A stretch of DNA of 64,000 nt from Allomyces macrogynus ATCC 38327 (GCA_000151295.1 GG745329.1:1002897-1066896), one strand, 5' to 3'. Positions 1-12,081 are shown, counted from the stretch's first letter. A program made the numbers and translations. The notes: a model not told the origin generated them from the letters alone.

Positions 1-756
1 CAGAGGGGGGAGGAGCGGCAGCAGTGGCAGGCGCGCTCGGAGTGGAGGAGCCGGTCATGACCGCGCGTGCAGGGATGCAGTTGCGCGCCTCGCGCACACA
101 GCTTGGGAAGGGAGGTTCGGCTGCTGCCACGGAGCGAGGACAACAGGCGCAGGTGCTGGCGGGCCGAGGGGTGGGCCAGCTGGTTGGTTGGCGGTGGCGG
201 CAAGATTCCACGTCAGCGGGCAGTTGCACGAACAACGATGGACGTGTCGACGCTGCTCGCTCGGCGTCGTTTTGCGTCGCGCTCCGCTCAATGCAGCAAG
301 TCGCGAGTGGGCTTGCGTTGGAGGTGGTCGGCAGTCGCGGGGTCGAAACGTCGCGACAGAATGATGGACTGGTGCGTGATCATCGTGTTCGTTCGCAACC
401 CGCCACAGCCGCCCGTCACCAGTGACGCGCCCAGCGCACGCTGCACGACACGAATATGTATATCTTTACAGAAGCCATCGCACGCCGAACACGGCGTCCA
501 GAGAGGTATATCGTGCGGCGAGCCACAGGTGAGTGGGTGACCGCGCGGACGACCCGTGCGAGCCGTGAGAGAGAGCCGGCAAATGGCAGCGCCGAGTCGC
601 TCGACCCTCGAAGAGCAAGCAGCGAGCAAATCACGGAACGGGTGCCAAACTCGACGATGCTTTGGCGAGCCAAGGCGCGCTTGGTGGTCTGTCATGGAAC
701 CAGCGTCCGCAACAGCGCGAAACAATCTCGTCATGCGGCCCAAAACGGCGTGCCCA
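1..756. other. left edge, no gene called
   Basis: Several overlapping frames are open here, as expected in GC-rich DNA, but none gives a recognisable protein or a convincing splice pattern. The stretch lies downstream of GOS1 and probably holds its 3' UTR and perhaps part of a neighbour beyond the edge. Confidence 0.4.
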
Positions 757-1731
757 TCAGCCGTGCATCAAATACAGCAGGAAGATGCACACCGCCGTGA
801 CCCCCGACAAAATGATCGTGTCGCGCCGTTTCCGGATGCGAATGCGCGTCATGAGCGACATGAGTTGCGGGAAGACGCCGTTGACGCCGCCCATTCGTCG
901 GTTTGCGCCGAGCAGGAGTTCGCGCTGCGCCGTGAGGTCCGAGTGCGTCTCTTGCGCTTGCCTATTTGGGAGGAAGCAAGTGAGGGGACAGTGGTCAAGA
1001 GAACGGGTGCGATACAGCAAGCAAAGAAGCGCACTCAATGAGGTCGTCCACCATGATGTGCGTGCTGTCGAGTCGCATGCGCTCCGTGGCAAGGTAGTTT
1101 TCGTCAAACGTCTTGGCCGCTCTATCGTCCACGAAGAGACGCGATGCTGTCAGCCGCACTGAAGGTGTGCGTAGGCGACGTCGGGAGCGATCAATCAACG
1201 CACTTGATGTCGGACCGCACCGACTCGAGCAGCTCAGCGTGCTCACGCGCAGCGACAAGATTACTCTGCGAGCAGCGAGATGGTTCAGTCAGCTCACAGT
1301 GAAACGCGTGTCCTTGGCCCAGCATTCGTCAAGCACACCTTGATGCGGCGGAACTCGCGCGTCAGGTCCTGCAGCGTGTCGCGATGGCGCTGCGCCAAAT
1401 GAAAAGATGCTGGTGGTGCCTTGGCCTGCACATCGTTTGACGAGAGCCGGTCAACGTGGTTGGCGAGCTGGCGGAGCAGGTCGGCGATATCGCGCTCAAT
1501 GGCCTCGGTCGACGCGGCGGCAGTGGGCCCGGTGCTTCCCAATCGCGCGCTGGATGCATTGGAGCCTGAGCCGCTGGTGCCCTGGGCGTGCGCCGAGTAG
1601 GCGGCGGCCATGGCGGAAAACTTGGCGAGCTTGGACTGGCACTCGGCCTCGACCTGGCGCGCGGAGCGGCGCAGGCTGTTCCAGTCGTGTGGGCTGCCGA
1701 GCGTTGGGCTGGACATGGTGGCTGTTGCCAT
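757..1731 (-). CDS. GOS1: Golgi SNARE GOS1 (GOSR1/GS28 family)
   Basis: Qb-SNARE of the Golgi, acting in ER-Golgi and intra-Golgi vesicle fusion. Four exons, complement(757..961, 1035..1121, 1204..1265, 1339..1731), give 248 aa, a normal size for the family. The N-terminus has the family pattern (DWNSLRRSARQVE, then TLQDLTREFRRIK joined to SNLVAAREHAELLESV). The C-terminus has LTAQRELL, the basic stretch RIRIRKRRD and one hydrophobic anchor, TIILSGVTAVCIFLLYLMHG. All three junctions keep phase, and the middle introns use GTGCGT and GTGCGC donors. The ATG at 1731 was chosen as first in frame; the one at 1716 is equally possible. A Ser/Gly/Ala-rich loop of about 35 residues near residue 60 looks lineage-specific. 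Divergent from the PDE gene. Confidence 0.9.
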
Positions 1732-2782
1732 GGCGGAGGAGAGCAAGCTGCAGCGAGTCGCGGAAAGACGGTGTTGTCGAGTGGGGAGATGTGGTGGGGA
1801 CGTCGCAGTCGTTGGTGACTTGCGTGTTGGCTGCACTGCCGGCAAGTTGACAGCTGCACGACAGTCGGCGCGCGCTTTGCTTGGACTTGTGCGTGGCAAC
1901 ACATCAGCCCTAAGTGGTCGCAAATGGCGTCCGACGCCTGGACCGTCGCCAGGGCTGCCGTCGCCAGGGGTCTGCCGCCGCCTTCTCCTGGCCGTTCTCC
2001 TTGCTGCGCTGATCGCGCTGTTGCCGTTGGACTGTGCCCCAGTGCGCCCGGCTGCCGCGAGCTGCCCGCCAACCAATGCCTCACAACCCGCATTTAGTCG
2101 ACAAGCGTACTCATCCCAATCATATCCAGCGCTGCCGACTGCCGCCACTGCTGCACCCCGATGCCCCGCAAGATCAGCAGCCTTACCAGCATGTGGCAGT
2201 CCGTCAACGCTACGACTTTCGCGAGAATGGGCCACGCTCGCATGCACACGCCCATCAGCGACAATGACCGGCATTGACCCGCCAATGCGTCCCCTGGTCC
2301 TGGCCAGAAGAAACAATATTGGCGACGACCGGCCGCTATCATTCAACATCCTGGCACTCTCCGCGACGACCGCCGCAGTGCACGCAACCCGCGACCCTGA
2401 TTGAACAGACACGGCACCGCGCATGTATGTGACAAAGTGGATTGTCTGTTCTCGGCCTCGTCTCGTTCATCTTACCCGACTGCTGTCGGAAATGAAATGA
2501 CCAATGGGGGCCAAGCTTGTCCAACATCGCGCAAGTGCTTGGATCTGGCGATGCTCACGCTTGCCCGTTGCGATAGTGTTCGACGTTTCGTCGGTCAAAC
2601 TGTTCTCCACCCGGCCATTGCTGCCAGTCGTAGCACCAGCGTCGGAAGGGTAGGCGTCGTTTGGTTCGGCACTGCTGGCCTTATGTTGAATTAGGCATTT
2701 GATTGGACCGCTCCCCTGCTCGCTTCTTGTAGGTCCTCATGTCGTGCGGTGGCCCTGTTTGGGCTCTGAACCACGCTGGCCC
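1732..2782. other. divergent intergenic region GOS1/PDE
   Basis: About 1.05 kb between two divergently transcribed genes. The open frames are shadows with no protein-like composition. It presumably carries both promoters; I see no clear TATA box. Confidence 0.4.
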
Positions 2783-5700
2783 ATGACCGCACCGACAAAG
2801 CCGTCCGTCTTTCGGATCCCGCCGCCCGTGACGGCTCTTCTTGGCTCTGCACCACCATCTCCATCGAGCCCGCAGTCGGGTCTCGTCCCCTCTGAATCGC
2901 AGGCTGGATCGCCCATGCCCGCTAGCCTCGCTGGTCCCGGCACTAGACCGCTGTCCCGGTACCCGCCTCCTCCTCTGCCCGTCACCGAATACGCTCCGAG
3001 TCTTGGCCCATCTCGTTTGCGACGTCTCGGCTCGGAAACGACCAAACCGGCCTCACCTGCCGGAAAACCGGCGCCTCCGCCCGCGTCGTCACCGCTTCCT
3101 CCGCCACCAACCACGCGTCCACCGCGTGGCCACCTTCCCCCACTCTCGATCCCGTTGGTCACCCCGGCTCCCGACTCGCTCTCCCCGACTGGTGCGATCG
3201 CCGTCGCCTCGCTGTTGGTGCAGGCCTCGGAGGGGTCGGTGCAGTCGAGCGCGCACCCAACCTCCACGCTTCGGTCGCGACGAGCGAGCAGTCTGAGCGA
3301 CCTCAAGGACCTGCCGAAATCGACGTCCCCGACGCAGGTGACCGGCCCACGCTCGACCTACCGGATCCCATCGGTCGTGTTCTACGGGTCGGTCTCGACC
3401 GCAAGCACCGATTTCGACACGCCTGCTGGCGACCGCCAACCGCGTATTTTCCCGGTGAGTGGCCGCCCCGTCCAGTCGCAGTTTGTGCCCGCCGGGCTCG
3501 GGTTCCATTCCAGCCCCACCGGATCCATCCATCTCTCGGCCAGTGTTGGCCGGTTGGGCGCGCACTCCAGCTCGTCCCTCGCTCTTCCAAACCCGGTCAC
3601 GAACCCGCACCACGCGCTCTTACAGCCGTCGCCGAGTTTTGTGCTCAACCCGTCTTGTCAGCCGCGTCGCGCCGCCGAGCCGAAGGCGCGTAAGCTCCAA
3701 CGAGCTCGCAATTTGTGCCGCAGCTCAGCCGATCGGTGCGACCGTCGTTTGCGGGTCCCTCGTTTGGCATTCCGGCGCACGCACCAAGGATCCCAGCACG
3801 CTCTTCCGCTCGACGGAGAGTACGTGATCGCGCGGAAGGCCCGCGGCCAGGGGGCAAAACACTTCGGCGTCGCTGTTGGGGCGCCTCGTGGATCCCGCAG
3901 GTCTGCTTTCCTCCCAAGGCTCTTTTGGTGATTCTGTTTCCCCCGGGTCTTCCGGGGGGGGGGGGGGGGGGCGAAGTATTGAGAGCGCGCGGCGCGGTGC
4001 CCCAGGGGCGAGGGACGGCGAGGACGGCGGCAGCGGGAGGTGCTTTCGCTGGTGGTGCGATTGCCAGGCGAAACACGCACGGCAGGCGCGTCTCGCATGT
4101 GGAGTGTGACTTGCGTGATGAGCGGGTGATGTCCCCCACCGCAACCGCACCGCACACACCGCGCTTTCGCTCTTTGATCCCCACTGCGCGCGACCGACGC
4201 TTCTTCGTGCCGCGCAACCACTCCCGCCAACGCGTTCCCGCGCTCCAGAGCGCCGTGGTAGCCGTGGAAGCCCGCGAGTCCCCGCAATCCGCCCGCCACC
4301 CACCGCTCGCCCGCCTGCGCCCACGCCTTGATCTCCTGCCCTCCGGCTCTGCCATCGCCCGCCGTTACTCGTGTCGAATAGCCGGCCGTCATTTGCGACT
4401 CTCGACGCGCGTGCGCCCGCCCCCCGGCAACCCACGAGCGGCTGGTCTGTGCCATGGATCAACACCCGCTGCAAACGCCGCTTTGGAGCAGCAGTAATTC
4501 CACGCACAACCGGACGTGATCTGACCCCGCCATCCGCTCTTTGCCGCCATTGATCAACAGGTCCCTCGTACCGCGGCAGCGTCTACACGCTCGGTGCCGA
4601 CTTTGACTTCGCGGCCGTCGTCGATCCCGTCACGGGCGTGCCCTACGCGCATTTCTTTTCAAGCAGCACCGACGACCCGTCTTCGCTGCCGGCGGCTGGC
4701 CCGTCGACTACCTTCTCGTACGCCGCACCTCCATCGGTGACTGGCGGCGCCACCGTCGCCGTCTCCCGCCGCCTCGCCTTCCCCGGCTCCTCCACGATGC
4801 GCGCGTCACGCGCGAACCTGATCGGCCCCCCGCCGCGCGCGACAGCGCCGGCGCCGGACGTCCTGCGGCACGTGCCGTCGCGATCAATTCGCAGCTCCGT
4901 GATCAGCCAGCTCTACGTGCACTACACGATGTTCGTCGTCCTGATCGCGTCGGCCAACAAGATGGGGCTCTCGGCCGAGATTCGGTACTACACGCTGTTC
5001 CTCTACCTGAACGCGTCGCTCTACGTGATGCAAGTCTCGCGTATCGCGCAGTTTCTGCACGAAAAGTCGATTGTGCCCTTCTACCTGTCACTCGTGCCGT
5101 TTGGCATTCTGTGCGTGATTGCGCGCGAGGCGCACATGCTCGTCACGGCGCTCTGGTATGTCTCGTTCCTGATTGTGTATCTGCAAATGGGACGGCCCAA
5201 TATGCAAAAGCACCTGCTCGGTTACTCGCTCGCCTACTTGGCGACCTACGTCTCGTGCGTCGCGTTCATGGGCTGGTTCTACCGCGACAATTGCCAAGAG
5301 TTCTTTTGCGGGCAAGGATTGCGGGACCCGATCACTTGGTCGCACGAAATCGTCTGGATCGTGGCGTGCGTCGTGGTCGTCGAGTGCTTCCTCACGCTCG
5401 AGCGGTTCATCAAGCACAATGCCCTCACGCTGCTCGAGCGCGAAAATTATGTGCAAAACCTGCTACAGACGAATGCCGAGCTCAAGCGCGAATTGAAGCG
5501 CATGAAAATGGACAAGGCGGGCGCTGCCGACTTAGACGCGCCCCTGACCAAGGTCTTGCAGATCCTCAAGGATATTCGCGACTCAGGCGAGACCGACGCC
5601 GAGACGAATGCCTCGCTCGACGTGATTCTCAAGGTGCTTACATCCGGCGACTTGTTTGCTGTCGACTTGAAGGATAAGCCCAACGACGCCGAGGTCGCGG

Positions 5701-7441
5701 ATTTCCTCAATAATCTCATGCAAAAGGGCGGCGGCGCGATCGCCGAGCCGGCGCCCGCGAATGCCACGGCGAGCGTCGACGCAGGCGCGGGTGCGTCGAG
5801 TGCGGCAGCCGGTCCAGCAACGGGCAAGTCGGCAGCAGACGGCACCGTCGCGGGTACCGCGACCGACGCGCCGGGAGCCGCTCAAGCAGCCGCCATCAAA
5901 GCGCCGCCGTCACTCGCCGTTTCTGGAACCGCCGCGACGACCGCGGCCGCGTCGGCTGGCGCGCTCACGAACGCCAGCGGTGCCGGTCCCGGCCCAACCC
6001 CCGTCGAAATCCAGTCGTACGTGCCCAAGGAAATCTTGGCCATGGCGCCCGACCAGATTGCGGCGATCGAAGCGTGCCTCGACCTGCTCGAGACGCCCGA
6101 CTTTGACGTGATCTCGCTGAACGAGGCGACGGGCGGGCACCCGGTCTATTTCACGGGCCTGCGCGTGTTTGAGCGGCACAACCTGATCAGCAAGCTCAAC
6201 CTCGACGTGCGTGTGCTGCAGAATTTCCTGCTCTCGGTCGAGGCCGGATACCTGGCCACGAACCCGTACCACAACGCACTGCACGCGGCCGACGTGACGG
6301 CGTCGATGAACTACTACCTGACGCGCGCAAGGCTGCAGCCGGCGATTCCGACTGACGAGGTGTTTGCGGCACTGACGGCGGCCCTGATCCACGACTTGGG
6401 TCACCCAGGGTTCAACAACCAGTTCCTGATCAACATTTCTGACCGGCTCGCGCTGCAGTACAATGACCAAGCGGTGCTCGAGCACTTCCACTGCTCGCTC
6501 GCGTTCGCTATCATGCAGTCGTCGCCGTCGTTTGACTTGATGGCCGGGTTCACGCACGACCAGTGCAAGGCGATCCGCGACATGACCGTGAACCTCGTCT
6601 TGGCCACGGACATGGGCGTGCATTTCGAGTTTGTCGCCAAGTTTAAGAACAAGGCCACGGCCGCGCCCGCCGCGGGCACCGCCGTGAACGCGAATGCGGC
6701 GTCGCCGATCGCCGCGAGTCTCGGTTTTGATCTCGATAAACGCGTGGAGCGGAAATTGGTGCTGTCGGTGGCGATCAAGTGCGCCGATATCAATAACCCA
6801 TCCAAGCCGCTGCACTTGTGCACGCAGTGGACGGCGCTCATCATGGAAGAGTTTTTCTTGCAGGGCGACGAGGAGCGGCGCCGCGGGATGGAGGTGAGCG
6901 TGCTCATGGACCGGTACAATACCGATATTCCCAAGTGTCAAGTGGTACGCAGCGGTCGCGTGTTCCCGCGTTTTTTGCTTGGAGGGACGTGCAACTAACC
7001 ATGTCCGACGCGGTGTACTCGTAGGGGTTCATCGACTTTGTCGTCGCGCCGCTGTTCGATGCGTGGGCGCTGTTCATGCAGGAGGACGTCAAGCCGCTCA
7101 AGAACAACATTCAGAATAACAAGGGTACGCGCGATCATGGTCGTCGGACCCGCGCCGGAGCCGTGCTCACACCTTCCGTCCCCCTCTTTCGAACAGCCTA
7201 CTGGAAGGCCAAGCTCGAGGCCGCCGCGGCCGCCGCGGCACTCCCACCACCTGTCCCGTCCGTGGCCGCGCCAAGCACCACCGCCGCAGTGCCGCCGGCG
7301 CGATCCAATTCGGCTGTCGCTGGGTCCGCGACGCAACTGACGCGACCGGCCGCGCCGGCGCCTGGGAACTCGTTGTCGCCGAACAATGACGAGCAGCCGC
7401 AGCCGCCGCCGCAGCAGCAGCAGGAGACGCAGCGAAGCTGA
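2783..7441 (+). CDS. membrane-anchored cyclic nucleotide phosphodiesterase (6 TM + coiled coil + PDE catalytic domain)
   Basis: Class I PDE expected to hydrolyse cAMP and/or cGMP at a membrane. The long exon 4561..6944 encodes six hydrophobic segments (nt 4890-5410), then a coiled coil (nt 5440-5510, NYVQNLLQTNAELKRELKRM), a Ser/Ala/Pro linker and the catalytic domain. Metal-site motifs are present: HNALHAADV (near 6270), HDLGHPGFNN (near 6390), ATDMG (near 6605) and CADINNP. The invariant Gln region is restored by splicing 6944 to 7025 (IPKCQ+VGFIDFVVAPLF), and 7124 to 7197 leads into an Ala/Pro/Gln-rich tail. A 17-residue Ala-rich insertion follows ATDMG. The ATG at 2783 opens a Ser/Pro-rich N-terminal exon. 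How 2783-3820 joins 4561 is uncertain: a GTACGT donor at 3820 fits in one frame only, and reaching that frame needs a very short 34-nt intron at 3690-3723. No retinal-binding pattern was seen, so this is not obviously a rhodopsin-PDE. Confidence 0.85.
3820..4560 (+). other. long intron of the PDE gene (tentative)
   Basis: A GTACGT donor at 3820 and a CAACAG acceptor ending at 4560 bound about 740 nt, far longer than other introns here. It contains an 18-G homopolymer. Minus-strand open frames in it look like noise. Part of it could hold an unrecognised exon. Confidence 0.45.
3954..3971. repeat. poly-G tract of 18
   Basis: An uninterrupted run of 18 G on the + strand, inside the proposed PDE intron. 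Its length is likely unstable or misread. Confidence 0.9.
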
Positions 7442-7673
7442 TGGGGAACGGAGACTTGGGTGAGGGACTGGTCTTTTAGGGAGGACTCGCGGAGGTCGAT
7501 TTGGTGGGATAGCAAGGGGGTAGCACAAGTGGGGTGATGGGTGGCCCGTTCATTTTTGACGTTTGGATGAATTCAAGGCTCAATGAAGTATTGATGGGGA
7601 GATTGGATCAGGACGAAGAAATGGCGATGGCGAAGGAATGCACGGTGTATTTGCACAAGCTCAACACGCCACA

Positions 7674-9175
7674 CTACTGCGACGCCAGCAGCGGCTGGTC
7701 CGCAACAACTGCTTCTACCGGCACCGCGGCAGCCGCCGGTGCAGGCGACCCTGCTGCTCCTGCGGATGCCGCTGCTGCCGGGGCCGGTGACGGCGACGAC
7801 ACGGGTGACGCGGCTGACTCGGGAACCGGCGACGCGGCACTAGCCGTGGCCACGGGCGCGACGGGCGCCGTGGGCATGCCCGGCAGCGGTTCGCGGAACA
7901 TTGTGATTTCCTGCTGCTTGAAGTACCGGCGGTTCTCTTCGTCGACGAGCACGAGGTTGAGAAAGTACCGGACCGAGAATTTCTTGTTGACGTCGCGGAA
8001 CGTGGGCGTGAGCTCGTAGCCCGACAGGAACATGCGAATCGGAATCATTTCGCCCTTGACGGGCGCGCCGTCCATGATTTCAAACTTGGCCAGGGTTTCT
8101 GGGTCGGGCGGGTTCGCTGGGCTCACTAGAAACGCCGTGGATCGAAGACAAGGGTGAGGTGGGGCGGGTGGGGAAGGAACGCGCGGATTGGGGAGCGGGA
8201 GCGGTGGGACGTACTTCCTGCGGTCGACTCTCGGCGCAGAATCGAGAGCTCCATGTACTTGATCTTGATGCGCACGAGCAAAAAGTAGATTTTGCCGACA
8301 ATCACGTCGCTCAGGTGGTAGCTACGCGGGGGATCACGGAAAACGGCAGTGAGCGCAACGACGACAACGGCTCCATGACCTCCAAAAGAAACGCGTACCG
8401 CGACTTGTTGTACTCGAACTCAATGTGCAGACACTCTTCGATCCCGACCTCCATCTTGATGGGGTGGTTCTGGTCTGGCGGCACCTTGTAGCTGTAGACC
8501 CACAGGTCCTTTTCGCGCACAATGTCGGACAAGCGGCGCGAAATGGTGACGCGCACGAAATACCTGTTCAGGGGGCAAACGCGACGCGTCAGAGAGCAGG
8601 TGTAGTGCGCAGTGAGAAGGACCAGCGCGCGTGCACGTACCGCAGCTTGACGTGCGTGCCGAGATAGCTCTCAAACTGCTTTTCGACGTTCTTGAACTCG
8701 AAGGCAAACGTTTGCAGGCCGCGAATCTCGCCCGCTGCCATGAGCTCCTGGCCCATGGAAATGAAGTCGTTGGGCTGCTTGTCCGGGAACGCCTCTGCTC
8801 ACAGGAAGAGAGTGCCCGTCAGGTCTGTTCATTCCGTGCGGCATCGGCGAGGAGAGAGAGCAGACCTGACGCGTACCAATCTGGCCCAAGAACTGGACAC
8901 GAATGCCCGCATGCTCGAGCTTCTTGCCGTCCTTGACGCGGATCGTGACCTGGTCGTGGGGAGGTCAGATCGTCAGCATTGGCGACGCGTCGTTGGTGCG
9001 TGCGTGCACGCGTGAGTACCTTGCCCGTGACGGTCTCGCCGTCAGCGTAGAGCGGGAACTTATCGCGCTGGTCGCGGTTGACCTTGACGTCGACCCACTG
9101 GCGCTGCTCCTCGCCGTCAAAGCGGATGTCGACGTCGGCGTTGGTGCCAAGGCCGAAGAGCGCGGGCACGTTCAT
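7674..9175 (-). CDS. VPS26: retromer subunit VPS26
   Basis: Arrestin-fold core subunit of retromer, which recycles cargo from endosomes to the Golgi. Six exons, complement(7674..8125, 8215..8321, 8399..8563, 8641..8794, 8877..8949, 9020..9175), give 368 aa, all in phase. Family-specific stretches run end to end: DADVDIRFD-type start, FPLYADGETVTGK, VKDGKKLEHAGIRVQFLGQI, RYFVRVTISRRLSDIV, KMEVGIEECLHIEFEYNKS, VGKIYFLLVRIKIKYMEL, EIMDGAPVKGEMIPIR and GYELTPTFRDVNKKFSVRYF. The ATG at 9175 lies in GCCACCATGA, a strong start context. After RRYFKQQE the tail is an Ala/Pro/Ser-rich low-complexity extension of about 65 residues. Donors are GTACG-type throughout. Divergent from mL46. Confidence 0.96.
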
Positions 9176-9767
9176 GGTGGCGTGCAGTCGTTGGCCGATC
9201 CGATGGTGAGCGAACTTGGGGAGTGTGCGAGCGTGTGACGTTGAGTGCGGACGCGTGCAGTTGGTGCTGCTGAGCTATCGACACGTTGGCAAGGACGTGC
9301 AGCGCAGGTCGATTTGGTGGATGAGCTCTCCCTGGTCGGCTTGTCGGTCGTGGCGGGTCGCGTCGGTCGCGGAAATGCAGCAGGTTGGCGAGCGACCCCA
9401 CGCGGTGCGGGCGGATCGGCGCGAACTCCAGGTGCTGCAGCTGGTCGGCGGCTTCCACGGAGTGGATGGCACGCTGCACGGCCAAGGCAACGCACACTTG
9501 GCAGCAGCGAGCAGCGCGCCAACGTCGAAAGCTCGAAAGCGACGCGAACGGCCGCGGCGAATGGACACGTGCCACTATCCGCCCCATTGCACACCATTTG
9601 CTGCATCATCGCGGTCAATGAGCGCTGATCACTGATCACCAGTCACCAACGCTGATCTTGCAGCTGAGCTTCACCAACAGCAAATCCCAAGTCCCGCGCC
9701 CGACAGCTTGCCGCTTTGCCTGCGGCCCACATCGCGCCGCGACTCGCTGCAATCTCCTCGACCCACC
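9176..9767. other. divergent intergenic region VPS26/mL46
   Basis: About 590 nt between two ATGs on opposite strands; presumably a shared promoter region. Open frames in it lack recognisable protein sequence. Confidence 0.4.
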
Positions 9768-10571
9768 ATGGCAACCGCCGCCGCTGCCGCCCTGCGCACC
9801 GCGACGCTCGTCGTGCGCCGCCCGCTCATCACGCCCACACGCACAGCTTTTGAGGAGGCCTACTACGAGTATCATGCAAACTTGCGCGCCGGCCACGAGC
9901 GCACCGTGATCCCCGATTTTTGGACCAAAAAGGGCGCTGCCGGCAACACGGCCGCGATTCAAATGGCCGTCCCGGCAGAGCGCACGACCGAGGCCGATAC
10001 GGCTAACGATGTCAAGAGTCTCGACCGCAAGCTCGAGGAGAACCTGTTTTTGGTCGTCAAGGAGGGCGGCAAGTGGAGTTTGGTCCAGGGGGCCGTCGCG
10101 GAGGGCGAGCCGCTGCACGAGGTACTGGCCCTGCTCGTCGTGGTCATCTTAGTCGTTATCGACGAGCAAGTGTGCCCTGACCGCTTGCGACCCGTGATCC
10201 GCATTATTAAACGCATCTGTAGGCAGCACGACGCTCCGTGCTCGACAAGTGCGGCCAGAACCTCGACTTGTGGATGGTTGGCCGGTCCCCGATCGCTCTT
10301 TCGCACACGACCAAGGACAAGGAGCACGTACGTTGTCGCCGATCCGGTTTCGACCAGCGTTCTGCGTGTGCGCGCGTAACTGTGAAACTGACGTTCTCCA
10401 CCACTTCCCGACTGTCCAACCGACCACCAGATTTTTGTCCACAAGGCGCACATTCTCGCTGGCCAGGCCGCGCCGACCAAGGGCGTCAGCGATTTCGCAT
10501 GGGTGACCAAGAACGAAATGGCAAAATATCTCGACAAGGCCGCCTACGACGACGTGGTCGAGCTCTTGTAG
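9768..10571 (+). CDS. MRPL46: mitochondrial ribosomal protein mL46 (Nudix fold)
   Basis: Large-subunit mitoribosomal protein with a Nudix-like fold. Three exons, 9768..10121, 10223..10327 and 10431..10571, give 199 aa with all junctions in phase 0. The N-terminus MATAAAAALRTATLVVRRP is Arg/Ala/Thr-rich without acidic residues, as in a mitochondrial presequence. The Nudix-like core reads LEENLFLVVKEGGKWSLVQG, then LDKCGQNLDLWMVGRSPIAL, and ends IFVHKAHILAG, DFAWVTKNEMAKYL. The start has a good ACCATGG context. This is shorter than animal MRPL46. Convergent with the pyrophosphatase gene. Confidence 0.85.
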
Positions 10572-10685
10572 TGTCTCCGCCATAGTTTTTCCGCTTTCGT
10601 TGTCATTTTTCCGTTTCTCCCAGGGCTTGTTTCCATACATGGTCATTGTGCTGCTATTGCGCGGCTCGCAGGAGATCTATTCGGC

Positions 10686-12081
10686 TTACTTGACCAGCAA
10701 CAGCTCGCGCCAGGTCTCCTTGGCTTTCTCCACCAAGCGCCTGCGCGTGCCCTCTGGAGTGCGAATCCTGGCGATGCTGTCCCTTGCACGCTCTCTCGTT
10801 CTCGCTCCCTCATTCTCGCTCTCTCGCATCGGAGTGAAAAGCAACAATAATCTCCAAAACGAAGGCATGCTAGCACTATATTTCGCTGCTCGGTGCAGCC
10901 ACAAAATAATCAGGATCCAACGCGGTGGTGCCGCCCGGCTCGCCAATGCTCATGGTCGGCTTACAGGTTGGGCGACGACGAGATGAAGAACCACTTGTCG
11001 ACTATCGAGCACAGAATCATGCCGCGTCAGTGAACTGCAACGCAGAGGATGGAACCACGGTCAAGCAAGCAAAGCGTACCCGACGGGTCGATCGGGCCGG
11101 GCGCCGAGTTGGTCGCCTCTGGGATGGCCTGGTAGGCGGCATGGTCCTCGGCAATGAGCGAGGGGCTGTCCTCGACCGTGAGCGTGGCCCTGGAATCGCA
11201 GACGAAGGGATGGTCAGTGTCACACGTCGAGAAAACATCCCCTAACAACGGCCAAACCCAAAGTAAGACGCACTTCGAGATGTCGTTCTCGACCTCGCCG
11301 GCAATCAAGTGCTTCCAGGCCTCGTGGCAGTCGGTGACGACCTGCGTCGCGTAGGCCGCGCTCTTGGCCTCACCCGAGAATGCAAACACGTTCTCCGGCT
11401 TGCCGTCCGGGATCTTGTAGATGCGGAACCACTCGTTGGTCGCGCGAAGGAGGCCCGGCAGGTGGCGCTCGACGTCCTCGATATCGTTGAGCTTGGCGGC
11501 GAGCGGGTCGGTCACGTCGATGACAATCACCTTCCAGTCGGTCTCGCCCTCGTCGAGCAGCGCCATGACACCGAGCACCTTGACCTGCTTGACCTGGCCC
11601 GTGTACCCGACACGCTCGCCAATCTCGCACACGTCGAGCGGGTCATTGTCGCCCTTGGCCTTGGTATCCGGGTGGTGGTGGTTCGGGTCCTCCCAGGTCT
11701 GCGGGAACGCGCCGTAGTTCCAAATGTACCCGTGGTGCGGGAAGCAGTTGCGCACGTAGCGCAGCTTGCCCTTCTTGACGTCCTGCTTGATCGGGTTCAG
11801 GAAGTCCTCCTTCGAGATCTGTGGTCGGGGGAGCGGCGCGATCGGACGTGTTTTAGCAAGTGTTTTGCGTGCAAATCCGTCGCTGCAGCATGGGCAGAGC
11901 GTACCTCGAGCTTGGCGTTGGTCCAGCGCGGGATCTCGACGATCATGTTGAGGATCGTCTTCTCCTCATTCGCGTAGAGCGGGATGTCGTGGAAGGGCGA
12001 GACGGGCTTGCCATCCTTCTCAATGTAGACGCGGTGCTCGAGCGTGTTGGCGGCGTTGACGTAGCGCGGCGTGTACGACAT
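10686..12081 (-). CDS. IPP1: soluble inorganic pyrophosphatase
   Basis: Family I pyrophosphatase, hydrolysing PPi to 2 Pi in the cytosol. Core exons complement(10961..11001, 11080..11189, 11274..11818, 11905..12081) give 290 aa, close to the yeast length. Active-site signatures are clear: [81 protein letters not shown] and [20 protein letters not shown], ending [13 protein letters not shown] and TAA. That TAA lies inside a GTAAGC donor. Splicing complement(10965..11001) to complement(10686..10767) keeps phase and adds a basic tail ([20 protein letters not shown]...) for 316 aa. I cannot tell which end is used; the coordinates cover the longer form. Confidence 0.95.

Noticed and set aside
24..540. 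Overlapping + strand open frames at the left edge
   Set aside because: Composition is typical of random GC-rich frames (Arg, Ala, Gly, Ser), with no homology, start context or splice pattern.
1362..2424. Long minus-strand frame extending upstream of GOS1
   Set aside because: Only the last part from 1731 is GOS1; the upstream translation is low-complexity and has no family match, so it is read as 5' flank.
3690..3723. Firm 34-nt intron in the PDE N-terminus
   Set aside because: Phase fits, but 34 nt is shorter than any other intron here; kept only as a possibility in the PDE entry.
4890..5410. Rhodopsin identity for the TM block of the PDE
   Set aside because: Six spans rather than seven or eight, and no Lys in a retinal-binding context in the last span.
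5910..6941. 343-aa minus-strand frame opposite the PDE catalytic domain
   Set aside because: Arg/His/Val-rich shadow of the PDE exon.
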